From: Halomonas sp. QHL1 | GTDB taxonomy: Bacteria > Pseudomonadota > Gammaproteobacteria > Pseudomonadales > Halomonadaceae | NCBI RefSeq assembly: GCF_001882345.1 | Contig: NZ_MINL01000001.1 | Location: forward strand, 2,503,705 to 2,567,704 | Length of the DNA stretch: 64,000 bases | Direction of reading: 5' to 3' | Shown here: in pieces, positions 54,374 through 63,455 of the stretch | Layout of the letters: each line of letters starts with the position of its first letter | Numbering within the stretch: position 1 is the stretch's first letter | Program-made: the position numbers and the translations under genes | Notes under the pieces: generated by a model | The model's database searches: none | What the model was told of the DNA's origin: nothing | What the model saw: only the letters and a program-made list of their open reading frames with translations

Positions 54374-54389
54374 TGGCATCTTCCTTGCT
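54374..54389 (+). promoter_or_regulatory. Sigma-54 promoter of aapJQMP
   Basis: TGGCAT-CTTCC-TTGCT fits TGGCAC-N5-TTGCW with correct GG/GC spacing. Predicted start near 54400, giving a leader of about 60 bases to the aapJ ATG. Confidence 0.75.
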
Positions 54390-54460
54390 AGGTTTAGTTA
54401 CATGCTACGGCATGCACAACTATTTCAATTATTGTTTTCAATGACTTCGAGGGAAACTAA

Positions 54461-55486
54461 ATGTTCAATAAAAAACACCTAGCGCTTCTGGCGTCCGCTG
54501 GTTCACTTAGCCTGGCGGGAATGGCGACTGCTCAAGCCGACACCTTAGAAGATACCATTGAGCGTGGCGCCGTTCAGTGTGGTGTGAGCGATGGCTTGCC
54601 GGGCTTCTCAGCACCGGATGACGACGGTAACTGGCAAGGGCTAGACGTTGATGTTTGCCGTGCAGTAGCGGCAGCGGTACTCGGCGACTCAGAAGCCGTC
54701 AACTATATTTCACTTAACGCCGTTGAGCGCTTCACCGCCCTACAGTCAGGTGAAGTAGACGTACTGTCTCGTAACACCACCTGGACTACTACCCGCGATA
54801 CCACGCTGGGCCTGAACTTCACCGGCGTTAACTTCTACGACGGCCAAGGCTTCATGGTTTCTCGCGACCTGGGCATTAGCAGTGCTGACGAACTCGACGG
54901 TGCCTCTATCTGTATTCAGTCGGGCACCACTACCGAACTGAACCTGGCTGACTACTTCCGTGCTAACGACATGGAATTCAACCCAATCGTATTTGATACT
55001 TCTGAGCAAACCGTGGGTGGCTATCAAGCAGGCCGCTGTGACGTTCTCACTTCTGATACCTCTCAGCTAGCTGCGCTACGCATCCAGCTCGACGACCCTG
55101 AAGCCTCAATGATCCTGTCTGACGTTATCTCAAAAGAGCCGCTGGGCCCTGTGGTTCGTCAGGGTGACGATCTTTGGTTCAACATCGTGAAATGGTCTCT
55201 GTTCGCCATGATTAACGCCGAAGAGTACGGCGTTACTAGCGAAAATGCTGAAGAGATGCGTGATTCTGACAACCCCGATGTTGCTCGCCTGCTGGGCCAA
55301 GACGGCAACTACGGCGAAGGCATGAACCTTGAAGCAGAGTGGGCTTACAACATTATTAGCCAAGTTGGTAACTACGCTGAAAGCTTCGAACGTAACGTGG
55401 GCATGGACTCTCCGCTTGAAATTGAGCGCGGTGTAAACGCCCTGTGGAACGACGGTGGCTTCCAGTACGCTCCCCCGATTCGCTAA
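54461..55486 (+). CDS. aapJ: General L-amino acid ABC transporter substrate-binding protein AapJ
   Basis: Periplasmic amino-acid-binding protein of 341 residues. Signal peptide ends near TAQA-DTL (residue 26). The family region VQCGVSDGLPGFSAPDDDGNWQGLDVDVCRAVAAAVLG, RNTTWTTTRDTTLGLNF and GASICIQSGTTTELNLADYF are typical of AapJ/BztA, which accept many L-amino acids. GAGGG precedes the ATG at seven bases. First gene of aapJQMP; preceded by a sigma-54 promoter and followed by a hairpin. Confidence 0.96.
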   Translation: MFNKKHLALLASAGSLSLAGMATAQADTLEDTIERGAVQCGVSDGLPGFSAPDDDGNWQGLDVDVCRAVAAAVLGDSEAVNYISLNAVERFTALQSGEVDVLSRNTTWTTTRDTTLGLNFTGVNFYDGQGFMVSRDLGISSADELDGASICIQSGTTTELNLADYFRANDMEFNPIVFDTSEQTVGGYQAGRCDVLTSDTSQLAALRIQLDDPEASMILSDVISKEPLGPVVRQGDDLWFNIVKWSLFAMINAEEYGVTSENAEEMRDSDNPDVARLLGQDGNYGEGMNLEAEWAYNIISQVGNYAESFERNVGMDSPLEIERGVNALWNDGGFQYAPPIR

Positions 55487-55503
55487 GCGTCTCGCTTGAC
55501 CCC

Positions 55504-55537
55504 GGCCCGCCACCCTGTTTTCAGGGCATGGCGGGCC
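55504..55537 (+). terminator. Hairpin between aapJ and aapQ
   Basis: Outer stem GGCCCGCC (55504-55511) with GGCGGGCC (55530-55537) and inner stem CCCTG/CAGGG. It starts 17 bases after the aapJ stop and lacks a T-run, so partial termination or transcript stabilisation is likely. Confidence 0.6.
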
Positions 55538-55573
55538 ATCTGATTGACCTTCCGTGTAGCGGAGACGCCATCC

Positions 55574-56764
55574 ATGTCTGTAAGACCCAATATTCGCCCC
55601 GCCGGCCACAAGCCGCCGTTTTGGCGAGACCGCGCTAAACGCGCACTTATTTTTCAGCTCATTTTAGTCGCCGTTGTGGCGGCTTTCCTGATCTATATTA
55701 TCGGCAATACCCAAGCCAACCTGAACGCCCGCGGCATCACTACAGGCTTCGGCTTCCTGGGCAACACAGCCGGCTTTGGTATTGGTCAAAGCTTAATCGA
55801 GTACTCCTCCCAAAGTACCTACGGCCGCACCTTTGTGATTGGCTTGCTCAATACGCTGCTCGTCGGTGGGTTGGGGGTGTTAGCTGCCTCGATTATTGGT
55901 TTTATCGTCGGTATCGCGCGGCTATCGCCTAATTGGCTTATTGCTCGGCTAGCCAACGCCTATATCGAAACCTTTCGTAATATCCCGCTGCTGCTGCAAA
56001 TTTTCTTCTGGTATTTCGCGGTACTGCGGACGTTACCCAGCGCAAGAGAGAGCATGGCGTTTGGCGAAGCCATTTTCCTGAACGTGCGAGGGCTGTACCT
56101 GCCTCAACCGCTGTTTGAATCAGGATTTGGCCTTATCCCAGCCACCTTCCTGGTGGCCATTATTGCTAGCATCGCCCTGGTCATGTGGAACAAGCGCCGC
56201 CACGAAGCCACTGGTAAGCGCCTGCCAGTTTTCTGGATATCCCTGGTGATTATCTTCGGCCTGCCATTGCTGGTATTGGTCGCCACCGGCGTACCGGTGA
56301 CTTGGGAAATGCCGGTACTACGCGGCTTTAACTTTGGTGGTGGTATTACCATCATTCCGGAATTTTTGGCTTTGTGGCTGGCACTTTCCATTTATACCGC
56401 ATCGTTTATTGCCGAAATTGTGCGCTCGGGCATCCAGGCCATTCCCCATGGCCAAACGGAAGCTGCCCAGGCATTGAGCTTGCCGCGCAAGCTAGTGCTA
56501 CGCCTGGTAGTCATCCCCCAGGCAATGCGCGTCATTATTCCGCCGCTCACTAGCCAATATCTCAATCTGATTAAAAACTCGTCACTGGCCACCGCCATCG
56601 GCTACCCCGACTTAGTCTCGGTTTTCGCCGGTACCACGCTCAACCAGACCGGTCAGGCAATCGAAGTCATTGCCATGACCATGGCGGTTTATCTGATCAT
56701 CAGCTTGCTGGTGTCCATGTTCATGAACTGGTTCAACGCTCGCGTTGCGCTGGTCGAACGCTAG
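55574..56764 (+). CDS. aapQ: General L-amino acid ABC transporter permease AapQ
   Basis: Membrane subunit of 396 residues with about eight hydrophobic segments. The N-terminal PPFWRDRAKRALIFQLILV block, GFGFLGNTAGFGIGQSLIEYSSQSTYGRTFVIGLLNTLLV, and the EAA loop EAAQALSLPRKLVLRLVVIPQAMRVIIPPLTSQYLNLIKNSSLA are characteristic. Start at ATG 55574, behind CGGAG; the longer frame reads through the intergenic hairpin. Forms a heterodimeric channel with AapM. Confidence 0.95.
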   Translation: MSVRPNIRPAGHKPPFWRDRAKRALIFQLILVAVVAAFLIYIIGNTQANLNARGITTGFGFLGNTAGFGIGQSLIEYSSQSTYGRTFVIGLLNTLLVGGLGVLAASIIGFIVGIARLSPNWLIARLANAYIETFRNIPLLLQIFFWYFAVLRTLPSARESMAFGEAIFLNVRGLYLPQPLFESGFGLIPATFLVAIIASIALVMWNKRRHEATGKRLPVFWISLVIIFGLPLLVLVATGVPVTWEMPVLRGFNFGGGITIIPEFLALWLALSIYTASFIAEIVRSGIQAIPHGQTEAAQALSLPRKLVLRLVVIPQAMRVIIPPLTSQYLNLIKNSSLATAIGYPDLVSVFAGTTLNQTGQAIEVIAMTMAVYLIISLLVSMFMNWFNARVALVER

Positions 56765-56779
56765 GCCGGAGGCGACCCC

Positions 56780-57880
56780 ATGATTCACAACAAAGAAACT
56801 ATACCTCAGCGCCCGGCCCCTAAAGGCACCATTGGCCCGGTTGCTTGGCTACGTGGCAACCTGTTCAACGGCCCCATCAATAGCCTTTTTACGCTGTTGG
56901 GCCTCTACGTGCTGTATCTACTCGTAGTGCCAACGGTTCAGTGGGCATTTATTGATGCCGACTGGGTGGGCGATAGCCGTGAAGATTGCTCACGGGTGGG
57001 CGCCTGCTGGGTATTCGTTAATGCACGCTTTTCCCAGTTCATGTATGGCCTCTACCCGAGTGAGGAGTATTGGCGCGCCAACATCGTGTTTGCCATGTTC
57101 GCCGCCATTATTGCTTGGATGGTTATCCCCCGCCTGCCATTTAAACGCTGGATGGCCCTGTTTGCGCTGCTGATCTTCCCGATAATCGCCTACGTGTTGC
57201 TCCACGGCGGCTACTTTGACCTACCGCGTGTCTCCACCCACCGCTGGGGCGGCTTGATGCTAACCCTGCTACTGGCCACAGTAGGCATGGTAGGGGCGCT
57301 ACCGATTGGTATTGTGCTGGCGCTCGGGCGGCGTTCTAACATGCCCATCGTCAAAACCTTCTGCGTGATTTTTATTGAGTTCTGGCGTGGTGTTCCGCTT
57401 ATCACCATTCTGTTTATGGCCTCGGTAATGCTACCGCTGTTCCTGCCGTCGGAGCTCAGCGTGGATCGCCTTGTGCGGGCGCTGATCGGCCTAACGCTTT
57501 TCCAAAGTGCTTATATGGCGGAAGTGATTCGTGGTGGTTTGCAGGCCATACCCAAAGGTCAGGATGAGGCCGCCGCGGCGCTGGGGATGACGTATTGGAA
57601 GCGCATGGGGCTAATTGTGATGCCTCAAGCTCTGAAAATGATGATTCCGGGTATCGTCAATACGTTTATCTCACTGTTTAAAGACACCACCCTGGTCATG
57701 ATTATCGGGCTGTTTGACCTGTTGGGCATTGTGCAAGCGGCGCTTTCCGACTCGCGCTGGCTGGGCTTCTCAATCGAGGGGTATGTATTTGCCGCGTTCG
57801 TGTTTTGGATCTTCTGTTTCAGCATGTCGCGCTACAGCCAGTACCTGGAACGCAAGCTAAACACCGGCCATAAGCGCTAG
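56780..57880 (+). CDS. aapM: General L-amino acid ABC transporter permease AapM
   Basis: Second membrane subunit, 366 residues, about eight hydrophobic segments. It contains the RVGACWVFVNARFSQFMYGLYPSEEYWRANI stretch typical of AapM/BztC and the EAA loop DEAAAALGMTYWKRMGLIVMPQALKMMIPGIVNTFISLFKDTTLV. Fifteen bases after aapQ, with a GGAG site between. Confidence 0.95.
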   Translation: MIHNKETIPQRPAPKGTIGPVAWLRGNLFNGPINSLFTLLGLYVLYLLVVPTVQWAFIDADWVGDSREDCSRVGACWVFVNARFSQFMYGLYPSEEYWRANIVFAMFAAIIAWMVIPRLPFKRWMALFALLIFPIIAYVLLHGGYFDLPRVSTHRWGGLMLTLLLATVGMVGALPIGIVLALGRRSNMPIVKTFCVIFIEFWRGVPLITILFMASVMLPLFLPSELSVDRLVRALIGLTLFQSAYMAEVIRGGLQAIPKGQDEAAAALGMTYWKRMGLIVMPQALKMMIPGIVNTFISLFKDTTLVMIIGLFDLLGIVQAALSDSRWLGFSIEGYVFAAFVFWIFCFSMSRYSQYLERKLNTGHKR

Positions 57881-57928
57881 TTCAAGTACTAATGCCGAAT
57901 CTCTTTACGTTTTGAGTAGGACTTCAAC

Positions 57929-58705
57929 ATGACAGAAACAGCCACTAACACCTCTGACACCAGTACTTCTGACCTGATGGTCGAGATGCGCAACGTCAAT
58001 AAGTGGTACGGCGATTTTCACGTACTGCGTGATATCTACCTTGAGGTAAAACGCGGCGAACGTATCGTGGTTTGCGGCCCCTCGGGCTCGGGAAAATCAA
58101 CGCTGATTCGCTGCATAAACCACCTTGAAGAGCACCAAAAAGGTGAAATTGTGGTGGGCGGCGTACCGCTGACCCAAGACGTTAAGCGTATTGAGCAGAT
58201 TCGTCGCAGCGTCGGCATGGTGTTTCAGCACTTCAATCTGTTCCCGCATTTATCAGTGCTGGAAAACTGCTGTATCGCACCCATGTGGGTTCAAAAGAAG
58301 CCCCGAAAGGAAGCCGAAGCGCTGGCCATGGAGTACCTAGAGCGGGTGCGCATTGCTGAGCAGGCGACTAAGTACCCTGGGCAGCTCTCGGGCGGACAGC
58401 AGCAGCGTGTCGCAATTGCCCGCTCGCTGTGCATGCACCCCGACGTGATGCTGTTTGACGAGCCCACCTCCGCTCTCGACCCTGAGATGATCAAAGAGGT
58501 CCTCGACGTTATGGTGGAGCTAGCGAAAGAAGGCATGACCATGATCTGTGTGACCCACGAAATGGGCTTCGCCAAAACCGTCGCCGACCGGGTGATCTTT
58601 ATGGATCAGGGGCAAATCATTGAAGAGAACGCGCCAGAGCCCTTCTTCAACAACCCGCAGTCTGAACGTACTCAGCTGTTCTTAAGCCAGATTCTGGGGC
58701 ATTAA
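57929..58705 (+). CDS. aapP: General L-amino acid ABC transporter ATP-binding protein AapP
   Basis: ATPase of 258 residues. Walker [10 protein letters not shown] near residue 51, Q-loop [17 protein letters not shown], signature [15 protein letters not shown], Walker [16 protein letters not shown] and switch His in [15 protein letters not shown]. Belongs to the GlnQ/AapP polar amino-acid class. Forty-eight bases after aapM, last gene of the operon. Confidence 0.97.
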   Translation: MTETATNTSDTSTSDLMVEMRNVNKWYGDFHVLRDIYLEVKRGERIVVCGPSGSGKSTLIRCINHLEEHQKGEIVVGGVPLTQDVKRIEQIRRSVGMVFQHFNLFPHLSVLENCCIAPMWVQKKPRKEAEALAMEYLERVRIAEQATKYPGQLSGGQQQRVAIARSLCMHPDVMLFDEPTSALDPEMIKEVLDVMVELAKEGMTMICVTHEMGFAKTVADRVIFMDQGQIIEENAPEPFFNNPQSERTQLFLSQILGH

Positions 58706-58745
58706 TACACAGCCCCAGCGACAAAGCAGCTGTGGATAAGTATGT

Positions 58746-58775
58746 CATTATGGGTCTCACTTGAGGCCCATAATG
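58746..58775 (+). terminator. Long hairpin downstream of aapP
   Basis: CATTATGGGTCTC pairs with GAGGCCCATAATG (one G-U pair) around loop ACTT, 40 bases after the aapP stop. No T-run follows, so it may act as a processing or stabilising hairpin rather than a classic terminator. Confidence 0.55.
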
Positions 58776-58800
58776 GTTAACAGACTTTAAAAAAACATCA

Positions 58801-58887
58801 TGTCATCGCGAGCGTCGCGCGGCGATCTTGAGGTGATCCTGCTACTACAAACAAGATTGCTTCGTCGCTCCGCTCCTCGCAACGACA
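58801..58887. repeat. Intergenic palindromic repeat (GTCATTGCGAG type)
   Basis: An imperfect inverted repeat of about 87 bases: the left arm begins TGTCATCGCGAGCG and ends GGCGATCTTG, and the right arm runs from CAAGATTGCTTCG to CTCCTCGCAACGACA. The sequence strongly resembles the widespread intergenic palindromes that begin with GTCATTGCGAG and end with CTCGCAATGAC in many bacteria, thought to be non-autonomous mobile repeats. The right arm ends 23 bases before the ridA start codon. One copy seen. Confidence 0.75.
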
Positions 58888-58909
58888 TCATTCAAAAAAG
58901 GATAAAAGC

Positions 58910-59302
58910 ATGATTGAAAAGCTGTTTATCGACCGCGCGCCACAGCCTATCGCACCGTTTTCTCATGCCTGCCGCGTAGGTGACCTGGTGTTTATCACGG
59001 GGCAAATGCCGACGGTGCCAGAGACGAACGAAATGCTGTTGGGTACCTTTACCGAACAGACCCACCGGGTAATGCAGAACCTGGCGATTGTGCTGGAAGA
59101 AGTCGGTAGTGCCTTCGAGTATGTGGTGCAGTCCCGGGTATTTATTACCAATATGGGTCATTTTGACGAAGTGAATAAGGTTTACGCGAGCTACTTTCCG
59201 CAGCCTCTACCTACCCGCACCTGCATTGGAGTGACAGGCTTAGCCGGTGGTGCCGATGTGGAAGTCGATATGATCGCCTGGATTCCACCGTCGCAGCAAT
59301 AA
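58910..59302 (+). CDS. RidA family protein (YjgF/YER057c/UK114)
   Basis: Trimeric enamine/imine deaminase-like protein of 130 residues. The pattern APFSHACRVGDLVFITGQMP near residue 17, the conserved Arg in LPTRTCIGVTGLAGGADVEVDMIAWI near residue 100 and the final acidic Glu fit the family. RidA proteins destroy reactive 2-aminoacrylate from PLP enzymes; subgroup members act in specific pathways, so archetypal RidA activity is likely but not certain. Located after the amino-acid transporter; convergent with the diguanylate cyclase. Confidence 0.92.
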   Translation: MIEKLFIDRAPQPIAPFSHACRVGDLVFITGQMPTVPETNEMLLGTFTEQTHRVMQNLAIVLEEVGSAFEYVVQSRVFITNMGHFDEVNKVYASYFPQPLPTRTCIGVTGLAGGADVEVDMIAWIPPSQQ

Positions 59303-59321
59303 ACCTTATCAGTAGCCGCTT

Positions 59322-60785
59322 TCACGGTTGCCAGTGCGCCACAACGCGATTTCGCCCCGCCTCTTTGGCGGCATAGAGCGCTTGGTCGGCCTGGGCAACG
59401 GCTACTGCCTGACAGTGGTCTAAATCACTGGTGAGCGCCAGAGGGGCAATTCCCACGCTGACGGTGAGTGTCACCATCAGCGGCGTTTGCGAATCACCCA
59501 CCGTCAGATAAAACGGCTTCTGGGCTATTCGTTGGCGAATACGCTCACCCAACTGGACTACCTGTTGGTGCGATAAATCACCCGCCGTAACGGCAAACTC
59601 TTCACCACCGAGCCTTGCCAGACAATCCTCGGGCCGCAGGGCATCATGGACGCGCTTTGCCATCTCCACCAGCAGCGCATCACCCGCGGGATGACCGTAG
59701 CGATCATTGATATGTTTGAAGTAATCAATATCAATCATCAGCAAATAATAGACTGTTGCTACAGGCCGTTCATTGAGCTGCGCTAAGTGATTAGCCAAGC
59801 CACGCCGATTGCGCGTGCCGGTCAAGGCATCAAACTCCGCCGCTGCCCAGGCCTGCTCTTCGCTCTTTTTGCGTTGGCTAATATCGATGACTAGACCGCC
59901 AATACGCGCCAAGTAGCCATCGTCGGAGTAGTAGCTTTCCATCACCAGCTCGTGCCAGCGCCACTGCCCTGATGCGACCTGGAGCTGCACATCAATACGG
60001 CATTGGGTTTGCAACCGCTGATGACATTCACGAATCACACCAAACACCCGTAAGCGGTCAGCGGGCATGGCATGGGCCAGTAAGCGACGCAGCGGGAGCC
60101 TAGCGTAATCGCCAGGATAACCCAGCGAAATCAGCAACGCCGAAGAGCACCAGGTGGCGCCGCTGCGCGTGTTGATCTCCCAGGTGCCACAGGCGGCAAC
60201 CTGCTGCAGCAGATCAACCTGACGCTGTCTGCGGGTAAGCTGCTGACGATAAATAGCCGAGGCGATTAGTTCGGCGCCGATCACTAGCGCCTGTAACCCC
60301 GCCCCCTCCCAGTCAACTTCGCGCTCACAGTCATCAAAGCCCAAAGTGCCCCACCACTGACCATCCACCATAATCGGAACGGTCACCATCGACTGAATCG
60401 ATTGGCTTTCCAAATTGTCGCGCAGCGTTCCCAGATCCACCTTCGAGGTAATACAAGTGTGGGAGTCACCGCGCTCCCGACGATTGACCATTTCCTCATA
60501 CTGGGGATCGTCGATCAGCGTGGTAAAAAAGCGAAAGCGTTTTTGCGTTCGCTCACGGTAGTGCGATGCAGATGCCCACTCAAAAACAAAATCCTGCAGG
60601 ACACCGTCTGGGTTACGCTCTATGGTTTGAAATATCCACACCCGATTGACACCCGACGCTTCCCCTAGCGCCGCTAATAGCTGATCAACACCCTCACTCC
60701 AAAAGTGCGCGTCGATTAGTGCACGGCTGCCTACGGCAAGGGCATTTAGCAGGCTCGGTGCATCCGGCGAGAAAGGAGCAAGCAT
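59322..60785 (-). CDS. Diguanylate cyclase with GAF and PAS domains
   Basis: Cytoplasmic signalling protein of 487 residues: GAF-like sensor (about 15-185), PAS domain (about 190-310) and C-terminal GGDEF domain (about 320-487). The active site reads GGEEF at 393-397, and the product-inhibition site RxxD (RPED, 384-387) lies exactly five residues before it, so the enzyme should make cyclic di-GMP and be feedback-inhibited. No membrane segment or EAL domain. The signal sensed is unknown. Confidence 0.94.
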   Translation of the reverse strand: MLAPFSPDAPSLLNALAVGSRALIDAHFWSEGVDQLLAALGEASGVNRVWIFQTIERNPDGVLQDFVFEWASASHYRERTQKRFRFFTTLIDDPQYEEMVNRRERGDSHTCITSKVDLGTLRDNLESQSIQSMVTVPIMVDGQWWGTLGFDDCEREVDWEGAGLQALVIGAELIASAIYRQQLTRRQRQVDLLQQVAACGTWEINTRSGATWCSSALLISLGYPGDYARLPLRRLLAHAMPADRLRVFGVIRECHQRLQTQCRIDVQLQVASGQWRWHELVMESYYSDDGYLARIGGLVIDISQRKKSEEQAWAAAEFDALTGTRNRRGLANHLAQLNERPVATVYYLLMIDIDYFKHINDRYGHPAGDALLVEMAKRVHDALRPEDCLARLGGEEFAVTAGDLSHQQVVQLGERIRQRIAQKPFYLTVGDSQTPLMVTLTVSVGIAPLALTSDLDHCQAVAVAQADQALYAAKEAGRNRVVAHWQP

Positions 60786-60835
60786 AACAAGTTCTCTTTA
60801 CTTTTCTTAGAGACTAGCACACAGCTTTTAGCGGA

Positions 60836-61435
60836 TTACACGCCATGCCCATAAAGAGTGATGCTAGCGGGTGCTAACGGAGTTTGCTCACGGTGGGTCG
60901 TCAACGGTTTCCCGGCCAGTGCAGTCAGCAGGATTTGCAGCGGATCACCGTGACTGACAAGCAGGATGGTTTCGCCGCTTACCTGTTGTTCCCAATCAGC
61001 TATTACTGCTTGCATACGTTGTGCCACCGCGCTCAAGGTTTCCACCTGATGGTGGCGATGCTCGGCATCTTCGGCATCTAACGCCCACACGCTGGGATAG
61101 TGCTCGTCTCCCAGGCCTTCTAAGTCACCAAAATTCCGCTCTCGCAAGCGCATATCCACGCTGGGTACTAACCCGAACTTAACGGCTACTCGGGCAGCAG
61201 TTTGCGTGGTACGCAAAAAGTCTGAATGCACCATTCGAGTCGGCACAGCCCACTGCCAATCAGCAACGAGCTGGGCAAGTTGTTGCTCGCCATATTCAGA
61301 AAGACCGAAGTTTTCTATTCCTCGCTCAGGCGAGCTGACAATCACGCCCTGCTGATTGGCCTGACTATGACCGTGGCGCATTAATAAATAGCGGTTGCGC
61401 CAATGGTCGGAGAGTGGATGTAAAGTATTTGACAT
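60836..61435 (-). CDS. Histidine phosphatase family protein (phosphoglycerate-mutase-like)
   Basis: Protein of 199 residues with the catalytic RHG motif in YLLMRHGHSQANQQG near residue 16, the second conserved block VHSDFLRTTQTAARVA, the acid ERNFGDLEG, and the second catalytic His in ILLVSHGDPLQIL. The substrate is unknown. The start at 61435 precedes the conserved N-terminus; the frame extends 53 codons further without a likely start. Divergent from phnD, so a link to phosphonate use is possible but unproven. Confidence 0.88.
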   Translation of the reverse strand: MSNTLHPLSDHWRNRYLLMRHGHSQANQQGVIVSSPERGIENFGLSEYGEQQLAQLVADWQWAVPTRMVHSDFLRTTQTAARVAVKFGLVPSVDMRLRERNFGDLEGLGDEHYPSVWALDAEDAEHRHHQVETLSAVAQRMQAVIADWEQQVSGETILLVSHGDPLQILLTALAGKPLTTHREQTPLAPASITLYGHGV

Positions 61436-61608
61436 AAGTTTGTCACAAACCCTAGATTGAATGTGTCTGCTTTCGAAAATAACCATCCTTGGCGCGGAAT
61501 GTCCACTTACGAAACATTTTTCGTTTTCACTAGTGGCAAAACGCAGCAAAGGAAACACAGTTCGATCCATAGCAAGAACACAACAATAACGCACAAACGA
61601 GGCTTACC

Positions 61609-62601
61609 ATGGCAACTTCGCTTTTCCGCAAGCGCCCGCTTGCGATGCTTACCGCAGCATCACTCTTACCGCTCGCCCTACTCACTACGCCCGCTTTCGC
61701 TGAATGTGAACGCGGTGATTTAGATACTATTTACTGCGATGAAAATGGCGATATGGTCGCTGACCGCCCTGCCGATGAGTCTGAGTGGGCTAATCCAGAC
61801 ACGCTGATTTTTGCATACACCCCCGTAGAAGACCCGGCTATTTATTCGGACATCTGGCAGCCGTTTATCGATCACTTGGCTGAGGTTACCGAGCGCGATG
61901 TGCGCTTCTTTGCGGTTCAGTCCAACGCTGCTCAAGTTGAAGCTATGCGCAGCGGGCGGCTACATATCGCCGGTTTCTCCACTGGCCCTACGCCGTTTGC
62001 GGTGAACTTGGCCGGGGCCGTGCCGTTTGCGTTAATGGGCTCTGATGACGGCCAATTTGGCTACACCCTGCAACTCTTTACCCATGTCGACTCTGATATC
62101 CATGAGGTCGAGGATCTCAAAGGCAAGCGTGTCGCCCACACCTCTCCAACGTCCAACTCGGGTAACCTAGCCCCTCGCGCACTGCTGCCTGAACTAGGTA
62201 TCACTCCCGATGAGGATTACGAAGTGGTCTACTCGGGCAGTCACGACCAATCCATGCTTGGCGTTGTGGCCCAAGACTACGATGCGGCTCCGGTCGCTTC
62301 CGAAGTAGTCGAACGCATGGCCGCACGCGGTCTTTACGATGAAGAGGACGTGCGTCTGATCTACGAATCCGACCGTTTCCCCACCACCTCGTACAACTAT
62401 GCGCACAACCTGCACCCCGATTTGGTCGAGAAAATCGAAGAAGCCTTCTTCAGCTTTGATTTTATCGGTACCGAGCTAGGCGAAGAGTTTGAGGGCGTCG
62501 AGAAATTCATACCCATCAACTACCAAGACAACTGGCAGGTGATTCGTACCATCCAAGCGGCCAATAACGTGAGCTATACGCCAGAAAACTTGGAAGAGTA
62601 A
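61609..62601 (+). CDS. phnD: Phosphate/phosphite/phosphonate ABC transporter binding protein PhnD
   Basis: Periplasmic binding protein of 330 residues. Signal peptide ends near AFA-ECE (residue 31). After an unusual N-terminal stretch with two Cys (CERGDLDTIYC, likely a disulfide), the fold begins LIFAYTPVEDPAIYSDIWQPFIDHL. Family motifs: QVEAMRSGRLHIAGFSTGPTPFAV, LKGKRVAHTSPTSNSGNLAPRALL. It captures a phosphonate or related oxyanion for PhnCE. No lyase (phnG-M) gene is visible, so the cargo is open. No convincing Pho box was found upstream. Confidence 0.92.
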   Translation: MATSLFRKRPLAMLTAASLLPLALLTTPAFAECERGDLDTIYCDENGDMVADRPADESEWANPDTLIFAYTPVEDPAIYSDIWQPFIDHLAEVTERDVRFFAVQSNAAQVEAMRSGRLHIAGFSTGPTPFAVNLAGAVPFALMGSDDGQFGYTLQLFTHVDSDIHEVEDLKGKRVAHTSPTSNSGNLAPRALLPELGITPDEDYEVVYSGSHDQSMLGVVAQDYDAAPVASEVVERMAARGLYDEEDVRLIYESDRFPTTSYNYAHNLHPDLVEKIEEAFFSFDFIGTELGEEFEGVEKFIPINYQDNWQVIRTIQAANNVSYTPENLEE

Positions 62602-62607
62602 ACGTAG

Positions 62608-62628
62608 CGCACCGCCGCTGGCGGTGCG
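62608..62628 (+). terminator. Hairpin between phnD and phnC
   Basis: Perfect 9-bp stem CGCACCGCC / GGCGGTGCG with loop GCT, seven bases after the phnD stop. It is followed by GTTATTG without a T-run, matching the other hairpins at binding-protein/permease junctions in this window. Confidence 0.65.
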
Positions 62629-62657
62629 GTTATTGTCTCGACGATGGAAGCGGACAC

Positions 62658-63455
62658 ATGCTGGAAATTACCAATCTGGTCAAACGTTATGGCCACGATG
62701 AAGCCGTGCTGAAAGGGCTTGACCTCAAGGTAGAGGGAAACAGCGTTGTTTCTATCGTAGGCGCCTCGGGTGCAGGTAAAAGCACCATGCTGAGATGTAT
62801 TAATCGCTTGGTTGAGCCAACTTCGGGCTCCATCAAACTCAACGGCAACGAGCTAGTGAACCTTAAAGGCGCCGAGCTGCGCCGCGCGCGCCGTAAAATC
62901 GGCATGGTGTTCCAGGGCTTTAACCTGCTGGATCGCTTAACCGTGATGGAGAACGTGCTGGCCGGACGGCTGGGTTACGTCAATCTCTATCAAGCGATAT
63001 CGCGCCGCTACCCCCAGACAGATATTGAGCGTGCGTTTGTACTGATGGAGCGGGTGGGCATTGCTCATTACGCCAACAAGCGTGCTGATGAGCTTTCAGG
63101 CGGCGAGCGCCAGCGGGTAGGCGTGGTGCGCGCTCTAATGCAGGAACCTGAAGTGCTGCTCGCCGATGAGCCCACCGCCTCACTAGACCCGCGCACTTCT
63201 GAGCAGATTATGGTTCTGCTGCAAAGCTTGGCCAGCGAGCTGTCGCTGCCGGTGCTTATCAACATCCATAACGTTGCTCAGGCCAAAACCTACACCGAGC
63301 GCATCGTGGGTCTACGCCACGGCAAGATGATATTTGATGGCTTACCTGCCGACTTCAATAAAGACGCGTTAGACGCCATTTACGGCGGCATTGAAGCGCC
63401 GGACGACGCGATCACCGATACGCCAGCGGAGGAGCACACCCATGACTCCGCCTGA
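62658..63455 (+). CDS. phnC: Phosphonate ABC transporter ATP-binding protein PhnC
   Basis: ATPase of 265 residues with Walker A GASGAGKST near residue 34, MVFQGFNLLDRLTVMENVLAGRLG (typical of PhnC), signature LSGGERQRVGVVRAL and Walker B VLLADEPTASLDP. The C-terminal acidic tail with DTPAEEHTHDSA overlaps the phnE start by 14 bases. Confidence 0.95.
   Translation: MLEITNLVKRYGHDEAVLKGLDLKVEGNSVVSIVGASGAGKSTMLRCINRLVEPTSGSIKLNGNELVNLKGAELRRARRKIGMVFQGFNLLDRLTVMENVLAGRLGYVNLYQAISRRYPQTDIERAFVLMERVGIAHYANKRADELSGGERQRVGVVRALMQEPEVLLADEPTASLDPRTSEQIMVLLQSLASELSLPVLINIHNVAQAKTYTERIVGLRHGKMIFDGLPADFNKDALDAIYGGIEAPDDAITDTPAEEHTHDSA

Noticed and set aside
61436..61608. Pho box for phnD.
   Set aside because: Only a single TTTGTCAC-like half was seen; no paired CTGTCAT repeats at the right spacing.
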